Below, one piece after another: positions 14,620-20,305 of a stretch of DNA of 20,636 nt. Under the pieces are notes generated by a model, which was not told where the DNA came from, made no database searches, and saw only the letters and a list, made by a program, of their open reading frames with translations. How positions within the stretch are numbered: position 1 is the stretch's first letter; each line of letters starts with the position of its first letter. The stretch is taken from the IMG/VR virus record IMGVR_UViG_3300044825_003384, positions 1 to 20,636 of that record. One strand, given 5' to 3'. The DNA is from a virus. Both the position numbers and the translations under genes were made by a program.

Positions 14620-14811
14620 GTGTCAAAATATGTAGCTAAATTTCGTAAGAATAAAGACTACGATGATGATTATGGTTACGGTGAACCTAAGAAAAGAAAA
14701 AAAACTTATTCCGACCACCGAAGAATGAAAAATTATCGTTTTGAGGATTTTGAATACGGTCAAGACGGTTATTTAAATACAAAAAAGAGAAAAGACAGAG
14801 AAATGTACTGA
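14620..14811 (+). CDS. Small charged tyrosine-rich phage protein
   Basis: A GTG start at 14620 is supported by AAGGAG eight bases upstream. The 63-residue product is extremely rich in Lys, Arg, Asp and Tyr, with DYDDDYGYGEPKKRKK and DHRRMKNYRFEDFEYG, and has no hydrophobic core, so it is probably disordered. Small proteins of this mixed-charge type are common in T4-like phages. It is followed at once by the perfect palindrome and promoter at 14812-14864, so it ends a transcription unit. Function unknown. Confidence 0.6.
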   Translation: MSKYVAKFRKNKDYDDDYGYGEPKKRKKTYSDHRRMKNYRFEDFEYGQDGYLNTKKRKDREMY

Positions 14812-14829
14812 TGTTGTAAATTTACAACA
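14812..14829. promoter_or_regulatory. Perfect 18-bp palindrome, probable operator
   Basis: TGTTGTAAATTTACAACA is a perfect inverted repeat, starting right after a stop codon and ending seven bases before a consensus -35. Its position upstream of a strong promoter suits a dimeric regulator site. A related copy lies at 15244-15259. Confidence 0.6.
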
Positions 14830-14835
14830 AACTGG

Positions 14836-14864
14836 TTGACTAGTGTAAAATTGCAGAGTATAAT
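14836..14864 (+). promoter_or_regulatory. Near-consensus sigma70 promoter
   Basis: TTGACT (14836-14841), a 17-base spacer and a perfect TATAAT (14859-14864) form the best promoter in the window. The predicted start is near 14871, giving a leader of about 18 bases with GGAGA before a run of six Ts and the ATG at 14889. It lies seven bases downstream of the 18-bp palindrome. Confidence 0.88.
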
Positions 14865-14888
14865 ACAAAAATATTCTGGAGATTTTTT

Positions 14889-15221
14889 ATGATTATCTAC
14901 ACTAGGACACAAAGGTCAAAACCGAAGCGTAAACCAAAAGCTGTGCGTGAGCAATACGAACAATGGCTTGCTTCGCATCAACCTGTTAAAAAAATTAAAA
15001 CTGTACAAAATCAAAAATTGGTTTATGAATTGAAATCGCCGCCTGGTCGTGAGACACCTTATATTCCTTCACTAAATTCGAACACAGGAAGCACAGCAAA
15101 AGCAGAACCGAAAGTGTACACAGGCGAAAAAATGCTAGGAATTGCAACAATGCACAAATCCAATGCTGTTCCTGTGTTTAATACTGAAGAAGCTGTTCAA
15201 ATTTCGAGCATGAGGCGCTAA
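14889..15221 (+). CDS. Conserved T4-like phage protein of unknown function
   Basis: This 110-residue protein has a basic N-terminus (QRSKPKRKPKAVREQYEQWL). A spacer with ETPYIPSLNSNTG and a well-defined C-terminal block YTGEKMLGIATMHKSNAVPVF...AVQISSMRR follow. I recognise this C-terminal block as recurring in small proteins of cyanophages and other T4-like phages. There is no enzyme motif. It is the first gene behind the strongest promoter and palindrome of the window, so it may be expressed early and heavily. It shares the string TTTTTTATGATT over its start with the RNase H gene. Confidence 0.75.
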   Translation: MIIYTRTQRSKPKRKPKAVREQYEQWLASHQPVKKIKTVQNQKLVYELKSPPGRETPYIPSLNSNTGSTAKAEPKVYTGEKMLGIATMHKSNAVPVFNTEEAVQISSMRR

Positions 15222-15222
15222 A

Positions 15223-15375
15223 ATGAGCAAAAAAATCAATTTTGTTGTGAAATTACAACGCCCCGTGTGTAGAACACCGATAAAACCCGTTCAAAAACAC
15301 AAAAATGTCGCAAAATTTGCTCGCAAAAGCAAACATCCGGCAAAAATGTCGTGTTTTTTGCTTCAGGAGCAGTAA
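15223..15375 (+). CDS. Small basic protein, 50 residues
   Basis: An open frame of 50 codons starts with ATG one base after the upstream stop codon. It encodes a strongly basic peptide (MSKKINFVVKLQRPV..., with VQKHKNVAKFARKSKHPAK). Its last bases hold the GGAG site of the next gene, and its stop is one base before that gene's ATG, so spacing supports a real gene. Basic peptides of this size are common in T4-like phages. No family is recognised. The imperfect palindrome at 15244-15259 lies in its early codons. Confidence 0.5.
   Translation: MSKKINFVVKLQRPVCRTPIKPVQKHKNVAKFARKSKHPAKMSCFLLQEQ
15244..15259. repeat. Imperfect second copy of the 14812 palindrome
   Basis: GTTGTGAAATTACAAC matches GTTGTAAATTTACAAC (14813-14828) at 14 of 16 bases, and its outer GTTGT/ACAAC arms are perfectly inverted. 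It lies inside a small coding frame with no good promoter beside it. It could be an auxiliary operator about 431 bp downstream of the first, or chance. Confidence 0.4.
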
Positions 15376-15376
15376 A

Positions 15377-15538
15377 ATGTCGCAAGATTTAACACAAGAA
15401 AAAGAAAAATACGATTTTGATGAGATTGATCAAGCTGTCCGAAGATGGATAGTCATGAATCAATGGGAAAAAGACTTGGAAAACTACGAAAATTTAAAAA
15501 ATGACCACGAACAAAATATACAGCTCGGTTATAACTGA
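15377..15538 (+). CDS. Small acidic phage protein, 53 residues
   Basis: The ATG at 15377 has GGAG eight bases upstream and is preferred over an in-frame ATG at 15305, which lies in the upstream small gene and would add 24 residues without a ribosome site. The protein reads MSQDLTQEKEKYDFDEIDQAV, then RRWIVMNQWEKDLENYENLK, and is acidic and helical. No family is recognised. It overlaps the AbrB-like gene by 38 bases in another frame. The first eight codons repeat the AAAATGTCGCAA context found at 15302. Confidence 0.55.
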   Translation: MSQDLTQEKEKYDFDEIDQAVRRWIVMNQWEKDLENYENLKNDHEQNIQLGYN

Positions 15539-15689
15539 AGCCGAAGATGGTTCCGGAGACGGAATTCTAACTTTTCCGGATGAACTGATTGCCGAAAAAG
15601 GTTGGAAACCAGGACAGAAGCTAAAACTTTCGGTTGAAGATGGTTGTTTGATTATTACCGAAGTGACAGAAAAACAACAAAAAGATTGA
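15501..15689 (+). CDS. AbrB/MazE-like DNA-binding protein
   Basis: This 62-residue protein matches the swapped-hairpin AbrB/SpoVT pattern: IYSSVITEAEDGSGDGILTF, then PDELIAEKGWKPGQKLKLSV, then EDGCLIITEV. This is a full single domain. Such proteins dimerise and bind palindromic or AT-rich DNA; they act as transcription regulators or as antitoxins of the MazE type, but no toxin gene is adjacent. The ATG has no clear Shine-Dalgarno sequence and lies within the previous gene, so translation is probably coupled. It lies in the same cluster as the palindromes at 14812 and 15244, which makes self-regulation a reasonable guess. Confidence 0.75.
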   Translation: MTTNKIYSSVITEAEDGSGDGILTFPDELIAEKGWKPGQKLKLSVEDGCLIITEVTEKQQKD

Positions 15690-15714
15690 TTTTGTTTTTT
15701 TACTATGATAGAAT
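15686..15714 (+). promoter_or_regulatory. Sigma70-like promoter for the CobT-like gene
   Basis: TTGATT (15686-15691) and TAGAAT (15709-15714) are 17 bases apart. AGAATTGAATTCT (15710-15722), an inverted repeat around one base, overlaps the -10 and the expected start point. The ribosome site AGGAG follows before the ATG at 15739. Confidence 0.7.
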
Positions 15715-15738
15715 TGAATTCTTCTACAGGAGATTCTA

Positions 15739-17856
15739 ATGGAACTAATTGACACAAAATCGATATTGGCCAAACTGATGGCCACAGAAAACCTGACAAT
15801 TGAACAACGAAATGTACAAACAGCAAGTTTCGATATTGTAAATCGAATTTTGACTGTTCCTACACTCGATAACAAAATTTCTCCATATCTTTACGATCTT
15901 TTCATGGGTCACGAAGTTGGTCACGCTTTGTATACTCCTATGGAAGAAATGAAAGAAGCAAAAGAAGAAGGACTGAACATGTCCATTCTTAATGTTGTTG
16001 AAGATTCTCGCATTGAAAGAAAGATCAGATACAAATATCCTGGTCTAAAAAACTCCTTTATTCGTGGATACAAGGAACTTTTTGATAAAGACTTTTTTGG
16101 AACAAAAGGAATCAATATCAATGAAATGAATCTAATTGATAGAATCAACATTCATTGCAAAGGCGGCGTACAGATGGTCGTCAATTTCGATGCTGAAGAA
16201 AAGGCTTTACTTAATGAAGTTGAGACTACGGAAACATACGGAGATGTTATTAATGTTTCGCGTAAAATCATTGAGTTGATGAAACTGCAAAGAGAAAGAA
16301 AAGAAAAAGAACAGGAAAAAACAAAAGGTTCTTTTGGTTTTCTAGATGGCGAAAAAAATGAAGATGATGATTTCGATTTTGATCAATTTGATTATGAAAA
16401 TGAAAATTCTTCATCCGAAGAAGGTGAACAAAAATATTCGGAAGAATTTTCCGATGAATTTGGTAACGATACTGAGATTGCAATTCAGAAGCGTGAAGAA
16501 ATTAAATCCTTCACCGATGAAGCTTTCACCGACAATCAAAGCAAATTGTTTGCTGATAAAAACGACACATACTGTTATGTGAATGTTCCAAAATTTGATA
16601 CTTCAAAGATTGTTGATTACAAACTAATCTACAATAGGCTCAAGCGTGAGGAATTTCGTGTATCACGGAAAGATTTCATTAATTACAAAAACAGTGCAAA
16701 CAAAATTGTTTCGTATTTGGTCAAAGAATTCGAAATGCGTAAAAATGCGGACCAATTGAAGCGAGCCAGTGTTTCAAAATCTGGTGAGCTCAATATGAAT
16801 CGTATTTTCTCTTATCAGTTTAGTGAGGATATCTTTAAAAAGATTACTGTTGTTCCTGGTGGCAAATCACACGGGCTTGTTTTGTTCCTTGACTGGTCAG
16901 GATCAATGTCCAAACACCTGAACAATACATTCAAGCAATTGTTGAACCTCATCATGTTTTGCAAGAAAACAATGATACCTTATGAGGTTTATACTTTTAT
17001 TTCAACTGATACTTTTGATCATTCGGAAGATAGAAAACAACATTCGATTTTTCATCCGCAAAAACCGGTGAAAGAATACAATAAAGATGATTTGATCATC
17101 CAAAATTTTGGAATCTATAATATCTTTTCGAGCAGAATGTCTGCGGCTGAATTTAGCTATGCAGCAAGTGCAATGTTGCGTATTTCATCCTTTGGTAGGT
17201 ATGCTCCAGACTGGATGCAATTGTCTGGAACTCCGTTGAATGAGGCTGTGATTGCATCTATGGAAATTATTCCTGAATTCAGGAAAAAATACAAGTTGCA
17301 GGTTGTCAATACAGTCTTTATGACTGATGGTGAGGGTCATGGTCTATCAGCTAAAGCATCTGATGATAAAAAACCCGTTTGTTCATATAATTATTATGAT
17401 ACTGGCCGAAAAGCCAGATACATGGTCATTAGAGATCCGATGACAAAGAATGAGGAGACCATTTCAACTGATTCTTTCTTGGGTATGAAACAAACTTCTG
17501 GATTGTTGGCTTTGTTGAGAAAACGTACAAATGCAAATGTTGTTGGTTTTTATATCTGTAATCCAAAAGATATTCGCCAATATTTGGACAAAGTATTTGT
17601 GAACAAGAGAGCTGTATCTGGTGCTTTTGATAAAGAGATACTAAAATTCAGAAAAGATAAGTATCTGGTGATTGAAGGATGTGGATACAATGAATATTAT
17701 GCATTGAAGTCTGACAATGATATGGATGATGAATCGGAGTTTATTGTGGATGCAAACGCAACGAAGCGTGGACTTGTATCCGCATTTAGCAAGTATACAA
17801 AAAACAAGATCAACAATCGTGTGGTATTGAATCGATTCATTGGTCTGATTTCTTAA
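15739..17856 (+). CDS. CobT-like metallopeptidase / VWA-domain protein
   Basis: This 705-residue protein is the largest in the window. The N-terminal part has a zinc-peptidase motif HEVGH (His58, Glu59, His62), followed by VEDSRIER whose Glu88 is a likely third metal ligand. A long acidic region (about residues 185-260, rich in Asp, Glu and Ser) follows. The C-terminal half is a von Willebrand A domain with the MIDAS motif DWSGS (Asp385, Ser387, Ser389) and a later MTDGEGHG (Asp530). This layout is that of the CobT-like or peptidase proteins of T4-like cyanophages. Cellular CobT partners with the AAA+ protein CobS in cobalt insertion; no CobS gene is in the window. A metal-chelatase or AAA+-coupled remodelling role is possible, and the intact HExxH suggests proteolysis. 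It has its own promoter. Confidence 0.85.
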   Translation: MELIDTKSILAKLMATENLTIEQRNVQTASFDIVNRILTVPTLDNKISPYLYDLFMGHEVGHALYTPMEEMKEAKEEGLNMSILNVVEDSRIERKIRYKYPGLKNSFIRGYKELFDKDFFGTKGININEMNLIDRINIHCKGGVQMVVNFDAEEKALLNEVETTETYGDVINVSRKIIELMKLQRERKEKEQEKTKGSFGFLDGEKNEDDDFDFDQFDYENENSSSEEGEQKYSEEFSDEFGNDTEIAIQKREEIKSFTDEAFTDNQSKLFADKNDTYCYVNVPKFDTSKIVDYKLIYNRLKREEFRVSRKDFINYKNSANKIVSYLVKEFEMRKNADQLKRASVSKSGELNMNRIFSYQFSEDIFKKITVVPGGKSHGLVLFLDWSGSMSKHLNNTFKQLLNLIMFCKKTMIPYEVYTFISTDTFDHSEDRKQHSIFHPQKPVKEYNKDDLIIQNFGIYNIFSSRMSAAEFSYAASAMLRISSFGRYAPDWMQLSGTPLNEAVIASMEIIPEFRKKYKLQVVNTVFMTDGEGHGLSAKASDDKKPVCSYNYYDTGRKARYMVIRDPMTKNEETISTDSFLGMKQTSGLLALLRKRTNANVVGFYICNPKDIRQYLDKVFVNKRAVSGAFDKEILKFRKDKYLVIEGCGYNEYYALKSDNDMDDESEFIVDANATKRGLVSAFSKYTKNKINNRVVLNRFIGLIS

Positions 17857-17879
17857 TCTTATTACAAGGAGATTCTAAC

Positions 17880-18110
17880 ATGGATCACTTTATAATCCTA
17901 GAAAGATGGCATGAAGCAAAGCATGTAACTGTCAAACGCATATGTAGAGTTTTGGATCCATCTTTTGATTCTTATTGTGTAGAAATGTATCTTGATGGTG
18001 TGCCGCAGAAATTGATAGATCGAAAGTATGTTGGTACTGAAAGAGAGGCTGTTGAACTTGCCGAAAAGTTTATAAATTCAGATTCGCACAAGAGTTTGTT
18101 ATTGGAGTAA
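17880..18110 (+). CDS. Hypothetical small phage protein, 76 residues
   Basis: An excellent AAGGAG site precedes the ATG. The leader AGGAGATTCTAA is the same as that of the preceding large gene, so the two probably have similar translation strength. The protein reads MDHFIILERWHEAKHV with a CRVLDPSFDSYCVEMYLDG strand pair, then a helical EAVELAEKFI end. No family is recognised. It lies 23 bases after the CobT-like gene and two bases before a MazG-like gene. Confidence 0.6.
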   Translation: MDHFIILERWHEAKHVTVKRICRVLDPSFDSYCVEMYLDGVPQKLIDRKYVGTEREAVELAEKFINSDSHKSLLLE

Positions 18111-18112
18111 GT

Positions 18113-18388
18113 ATGAATAATGAAGTGAAAGAAATTTTTTGTATTGCACAGGAAGAATGTGCAGAGGTGACCCAGGCAATCTCAAAGATATTTCGTTTTG
18201 GTTTTGATTCCACGCATCCATACACTAAGAAGACAAACAAGCAGTCTTTAGAGGAAGAAGTGGGTGATCTTCTTGCAATGGTTGACATTATGGTAGAGAA
18301 GTGTATTATTTCCGACAATTCAATTAATATTGCAAGAAAAAACAAAAGAGAGAAACTTAAATCATGGTCTTCGATCCAGGGTCTTTGA
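18113..18388 (+). CDS. MazG-like nucleotide pyrophosphohydrolase
   Basis: This 91-residue protein has the helical NTP-pyrophosphatase core: the metal-binding QEECAEVTQAISKIFRFG (about residues 13-30, an EExxE box) and LEEEVGDLLAMVDIM (about 46-60, an ExxD box), with a C-terminal NKREKLKSW segment. This is a compact phage-type single-domain MazG-like protein, distinct from the longer one upstream of nrdA. It should hydrolyse a nucleoside triphosphate, canonical or modified; phage MazG proteins have also been linked to (p)ppGpp control, but the substrate cannot be predicted. GGAG precedes its ATG. Confidence 0.85.
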   Translation: MNNEVKEIFCIAQEECAEVTQAISKIFRFGFDSTHPYTKKTNKQSLEEEVGDLLAMVDIMVEKCIISDNSINIARKNKREKLKSWSSIQGL

Positions 18389-18525
18389 AGTTTGATGATT
18401 TATACAAAGAGATGAAAAGAATCTGGGGAGATGACCTACCCAATGCGGAACAGGAACCCGTTCGTTTCGAATATTACATGAAGCTTTATATACATGCTTA
18501 CATCAGAAACAAAACCGAATCTTAA
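18364..18525 (+). CDS. Small phage protein, 53 residues
   Basis: An ATG at 18364, inside the end of the MazG-like gene, opens a 53-codon frame: MVFDPGSLKFDDLYKEMKRI, then WGDDLPNAEQEPVRFEYYMK and a LYIHAYIRNKTES end. The FDDLYKEMKRIWGDDLPN pattern is familiar from small conserved proteins of T4-like environmental phages. The start is preceded by a GAGAG stretch. It fills what would otherwise be a 105-base gap and overlaps the next frame by 32 bases. Function unknown. Confidence 0.6.
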   Translation: MVFDPGSLKFDDLYKEMKRIWGDDLPNAEQEPVRFEYYMKLYIHAYIRNKTES

Positions 18526-18772
18526 AACCAAGAAGTATTACAAGGCTCTTGTTATTTGGAAACATGGTTTTAAATATGATCAGTATTTACATGATCATCA
18601 GATGAAATCATTCCGTTCTTCTTTGGAGAAACTGGATTGGTTTGATTCGGTAGATATCAAAGAGATTACAGAGGAAGAATATTTTAAGAAACTTGGAATG
18701 TCTTACGAATCCGATCCAAGCGCTTCCGAGGCTCCCAAGAAAAGAAAGAAGAAAGTGGTAAAAGATGTTTGA
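18494..18772 (+). CDS. Hypothetical basic phage protein, 92 residues
   Basis: The ATG at 18494 lies within the preceding 53-codon gene. The protein has a compact-looking core with KYYKALVIWKHGFKYDQYLHD, then FRSSLEKLDWFDSVDIKEIT. A Ser/Glu-rich linker and a very basic tail KKRKKKVVKDV follow, the latter likely to touch nucleic acid. I do not recognise a family. It overlaps the next gene by eight bases. A later in-frame start is possible, since no strong ribosome site precedes 18494. Confidence 0.55.
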   Translation: MLTSETKPNLKTKKYYKALVIWKHGFKYDQYLHDHQMKSFRSSLEKLDWFDSVDIKEITEEEYFKKLGMSYESDPSASEAPKKRKKKVVKDV

Positions 18773-19061
18773 TGATATTGAATTTGACATAAAGCATTAC
18801 ACAATAGGTGGCAAACTAGTTACTGGCACCTATGCCGTTTCTCAGCACACTATTCTAGAACAGAATGTAACCACACAATTAGTCAAAGAGAATTTGTTAA
18901 AACAGCTTATCGATTATGTGCTCACCAATAACCTTGCAGAATTCACTAGAATTGAGAATCCGATAGACCAAATAGTTGTATATCGTGTGCGTTGTTACCT
19001 TGCACCAAACGACCAGGTTAAAATTCTTAGAACACTACCAATGAATCATCTTCAAGTATGA
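18765..19061 (+). CDS. Hypothetical phage protein, 98 residues
   Basis: This is a soluble, probably alpha/beta protein reading MFDDIEFDIKHYTIGGKLVT, with a central helix LVKENLLKQLIDYVLTNN and a strand-rich end (IVVYRVRCYLAP). No recognised motif. It overlaps both neighbours by a few bases, which supports a polycistronic message. Function unknown. Confidence 0.55.
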   Translation: MFDDIEFDIKHYTIGGKLVTGTYAVSQHTILEQNVTTQLVKENLLKQLIDYVLTNNLAEFTRIENPIDQIVVYRVRCYLAPNDQVKILRTLPMNHLQV

Positions 19062-19366
19062 ATAAGAAAATATTTGTCATCTGTGGTACCCGTACAGAAT
19101 ATATGGAGTTTGTCACTAAAAAATCAAAAGAGTTAACCGAAATGGATCCAAATGTTTTTTTTAACTTCCATGATTTTGTCTATGTAAGTGGACCAGAAAT
19201 AATCAAAGGGTATAGAAATCCACAAGGATATTTCTGTGGTACCTGGAGAGAAAGAAAAGATATACTAGATATTATTCAAATAATTCTAACTTCAAGTGAT
19301 GAAGATACACTTATAAGAAACAATAAGACAATTAGAGAATTCTTTATACAGAAAGCAATCCAGTAA
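19058..19366 (+). CDS. Hypothetical phage protein with Rossmann-like start
   Basis: This 102-residue protein begins KKIFVICGTRTEYMEFVTKK, a strand-loop-helix that resembles the start of a nucleotide-binding fold. Then FVYVSGPEIIKGYRNPQG, YFCGTWRERKDILDII and a helical C-terminus follow. The GTWRERKD block recurs, as I recall, in T4-like phage proteins of unknown function. It overlaps the upstream gene by four bases. No catalytic assignment is possible. Confidence 0.6.
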   Translation: MNKKIFVICGTRTEYMEFVTKKSKELTEMDPNVFFNFHDFVYVSGPEIIKGYRNPQGYFCGTWRERKDILDIIQIILTSSDEDTLIRNNKTIREFFIQKAIQ

Positions 19367-19386
19367 AAATTCGAAATCCTCTGTGG

Positions 19387-19591
19387 GGGGCTCCGAAAAA
19401 AATTCTAAGAACCAATGAATAGAAAAACAGAAATACTCCTAGAGAATATTGCAAAGGTGATAAAAGGAATTATCATGGCTATCTTGGCAATACCTCTGTT
19501 ATTCCTTTTGTTAATGGTAATTCTGATAGTATATGGAGTAATCGGTTCCTTTTTTAAATAAGGAAAAATTCAAAAGGTGCGCGGGAGCCCC
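19387..19591. repeat. 8-bp GC-rich inverted repeat flanking a small gene
   Basis: GGGGCTCC (19387-19394) and its exact complement GGAGCCCC (19584-19591) lie on either side of the small membrane gene. Both are GC-rich islands in AT-rich surroundings, and each is next to an AAAAATTC string. The repeat is seen; a role is not shown. Confidence 0.35.
19415..19561 (+). CDS. Small single-helix membrane protein, 48 residues
   Basis: A 48-codon frame starts at the ATG at 19415 and encodes MNRKTEILLENIAKVIKGII, then a strongly hydrophobic stretch of about 28 residues (MAILAIPLLFLLLMVILIVYGVIG) and a short SFFK end. This is a typical small inner-membrane protein with a charged amphipathic N-terminus. 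The ribosome site is weak. It is the last plus-strand gene before the convergent minus-strand region. No family is assigned; small membrane proteins of this size are frequent in T4-like phages. Confidence 0.55.
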   Translation: MNRKTEILLENIAKVIKGIIMAILAIPLLFLLLMVILIVYGVIGSFFK

Positions 19592-19706
19592 AGAAAATAA
19601 AAAATAGGAAAAAAGAGTTTGACCTGGTGGAGCTTTTTTAGCTAAGCGCTCACCCCATGGCTTCCCAATCCATCCTCTACAGCTGCCCCAGCCAGCCCCA
19701 TAGGCC
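19562..19706. other. Convergent intergenic region without a gene
   Basis: This 145-base gap lies between converging plus- and minus-strand genes. It holds the right arm of the inverted repeat at 19584 and a possible hairpin GGTGGAGC (19626-19633) / GCTCACC (19648-19654) with one bulged base. A run of six Ts lies in its loop, not after it, so it is not a convincing plus-strand terminator. I see no convincing coding frame or tRNA. Confidence 0.5.
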
Positions 19707-19730
19707 AAAAAAAGGCAGCCGAAGCTGCCT
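19707..19730 (-). terminator. Rho-independent terminator of the minus-strand operon
   Basis: Read on the minus strand, AGGCAGC and GCTGCCT form a perfect 7-bp stem around a TTCG tetraloop, followed by a run of Ts. It lies 18 bases after the stop codon of the 31-codon minus-strand gene. This is one of the clearest terminators in the window and proves the direction of transcription here. Confidence 0.92.
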
Positions 19731-19748
19731 CAAAGCTCACCCACCGCT

Positions 19749-19844
19749 TTAACCTATTCGCCAGACCACCAAGTCCAGCATCAGCACCACCACAGCCGCA
19801 GCCATAACCACAGCCATTCCGATTTGTTCTGCTTTCGTATACAT
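19749..19844 (-). CDS. Very small membrane protein, 31 residues
   Basis: On the minus strand a 31-codon frame starts with ATG overlapping the upstream stop (TAATG) and with GGAG about eight bases before it. It encodes MYTKAEQIGM, then a hydrophobic helix of about 17 residues (AVVMAAAVVVLMLDLVV) and ends WRIG. It is closed by the terminator at 19707-19730. The overlap, ribosome site and terminator together support a real gene despite its length. Function unknown; a membrane-acting early phage peptide is possible. Confidence 0.55.
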   Translation of the reverse strand: MYTKAEQIGMAVVMAAAVVVLMLDLVVWRIG

Positions 19845-20077
19845 TATTTGGTCTCCTTCACATATTGCAGGGAATCCTTGACATAAGCCAGACCCTTGGG
19901 GCTGGTAGCAATCACTGAGCTAAGCACTGAGGACAGGTAGCCTAGGCTGTATGCTACGGCATCTCGGTGGTCATCGCCGCGGTTCTCTTGGCGGTCACGG
20001 ATGGCGGTGACCAATTGGCGGACAATTTCATCAGCAGCAGCACGCTTCTGGAGAGTTTTTTCGTAGGTGGTTCGCAT
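19844..20077 (-). CDS. Hypothetical small helical protein, 77 residues
   Basis: The minus-strand start at 20077 is chosen because AGGAAA lies just upstream and the promoter at 20109-20136 leaves a short leader; an in-frame ATG at 20140 would lie upstream of the predicted transcription start. The protein reads MRTTYEKTLQKRAAADEIVR, then QLVTAIRDRQENRGDDHRDA and a SLGYLSSVLSSVIA segment, and looks all-helical. No family is recognised. GC content is clearly higher than in the plus-strand genes. Its stop overlaps the next minus-strand start by one base. Confidence 0.65.
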   Translation of the reverse strand: MRTTYEKTLQKRAAADEIVRQLVTAIRDRQENRGDDHRDAVAYSLGYLSSVLSSVIATSPKGLAYVKDSLQYVKETK

Positions 20078-20108
20078 TTCGTTTCCTTTCTGATTTACAA
20101 TGGAATGG

Positions 20109-20136
20109 ATTCTACCAGAACCACGGTGGGTGGCAA
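20109..20136 (-). promoter_or_regulatory. Minus-strand promoter with extended -10
   Basis: Read on the minus strand, TTGCCA (20136-20131) and TAGAAT (20114-20109) are 16 bases apart, and TGG directly before the -10 gives an extended -10 (TGnTAGAAT). The predicted start lies about 25 bases before the ATG at 20077. Confidence 0.6.
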
Positions 20137-20167
20137 GCATCAGGTAAAAGTTGACCAGCCTGGTGGG

Positions 20168-20305
20168 TTATGCCATGACGGCAGCGGAAGCAGCTTTAAA
20201 AAATGCAACAAAAGCGCTTACAAAAGCTGAACCAATTGCTAGCGTCTCCTTGGGAAAGCTAGCCCCCAAGCACGCCAGACACAACCACCAAGCTAGTCTT
20301 ATCAT
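20168..20305 (-). CDS. Small hydrophobic protein, 45 residues
   Basis: On the minus strand an ATG overlapping the upstream stop (ATGA) opens a 45-codon frame: MIRLAWWLCLACLGASFPKE, then TLAIGSAFVSAFVAFFKAAS and AAVMA. Two hydrophobic segments (about residues 4-16 and 22-45) suggest a small membrane protein. No strong ribosome site is visible, so coupling to the upstream gene is likely. Function unknown. The frame is supported mainly by the overlap and strand context, so confidence is moderate. Confidence 0.45.
   Translation of the reverse strand: MIRLAWWLCLACLGASFPKETLAIGSAFVSAFVAFFKAASAAVMA

Noticed and set aside
15501-15689. Toxin-antitoxin pair built on the AbrB/MazE-like gene
   Set aside because: No MazF-, PIN- or other toxin-like gene is adjacent; the neighbours are small unrelated proteins and a peptidase, so a regulator role is more likely.
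19620-19706. Possible tRNA or small RNA because of GC-rich stems between converging genes
   Set aside because: No acceptor/T-arm pattern (GTTCGA-type) or cloverleaf spacing could be found on either strand.
19511-19708. A 65-codon minus-strand frame downstream of the minus-strand terminator
   Set aside because: It lies beyond the terminator at 19707-19730, has no ribosome site, and runs antisense into the plus-strand membrane gene.
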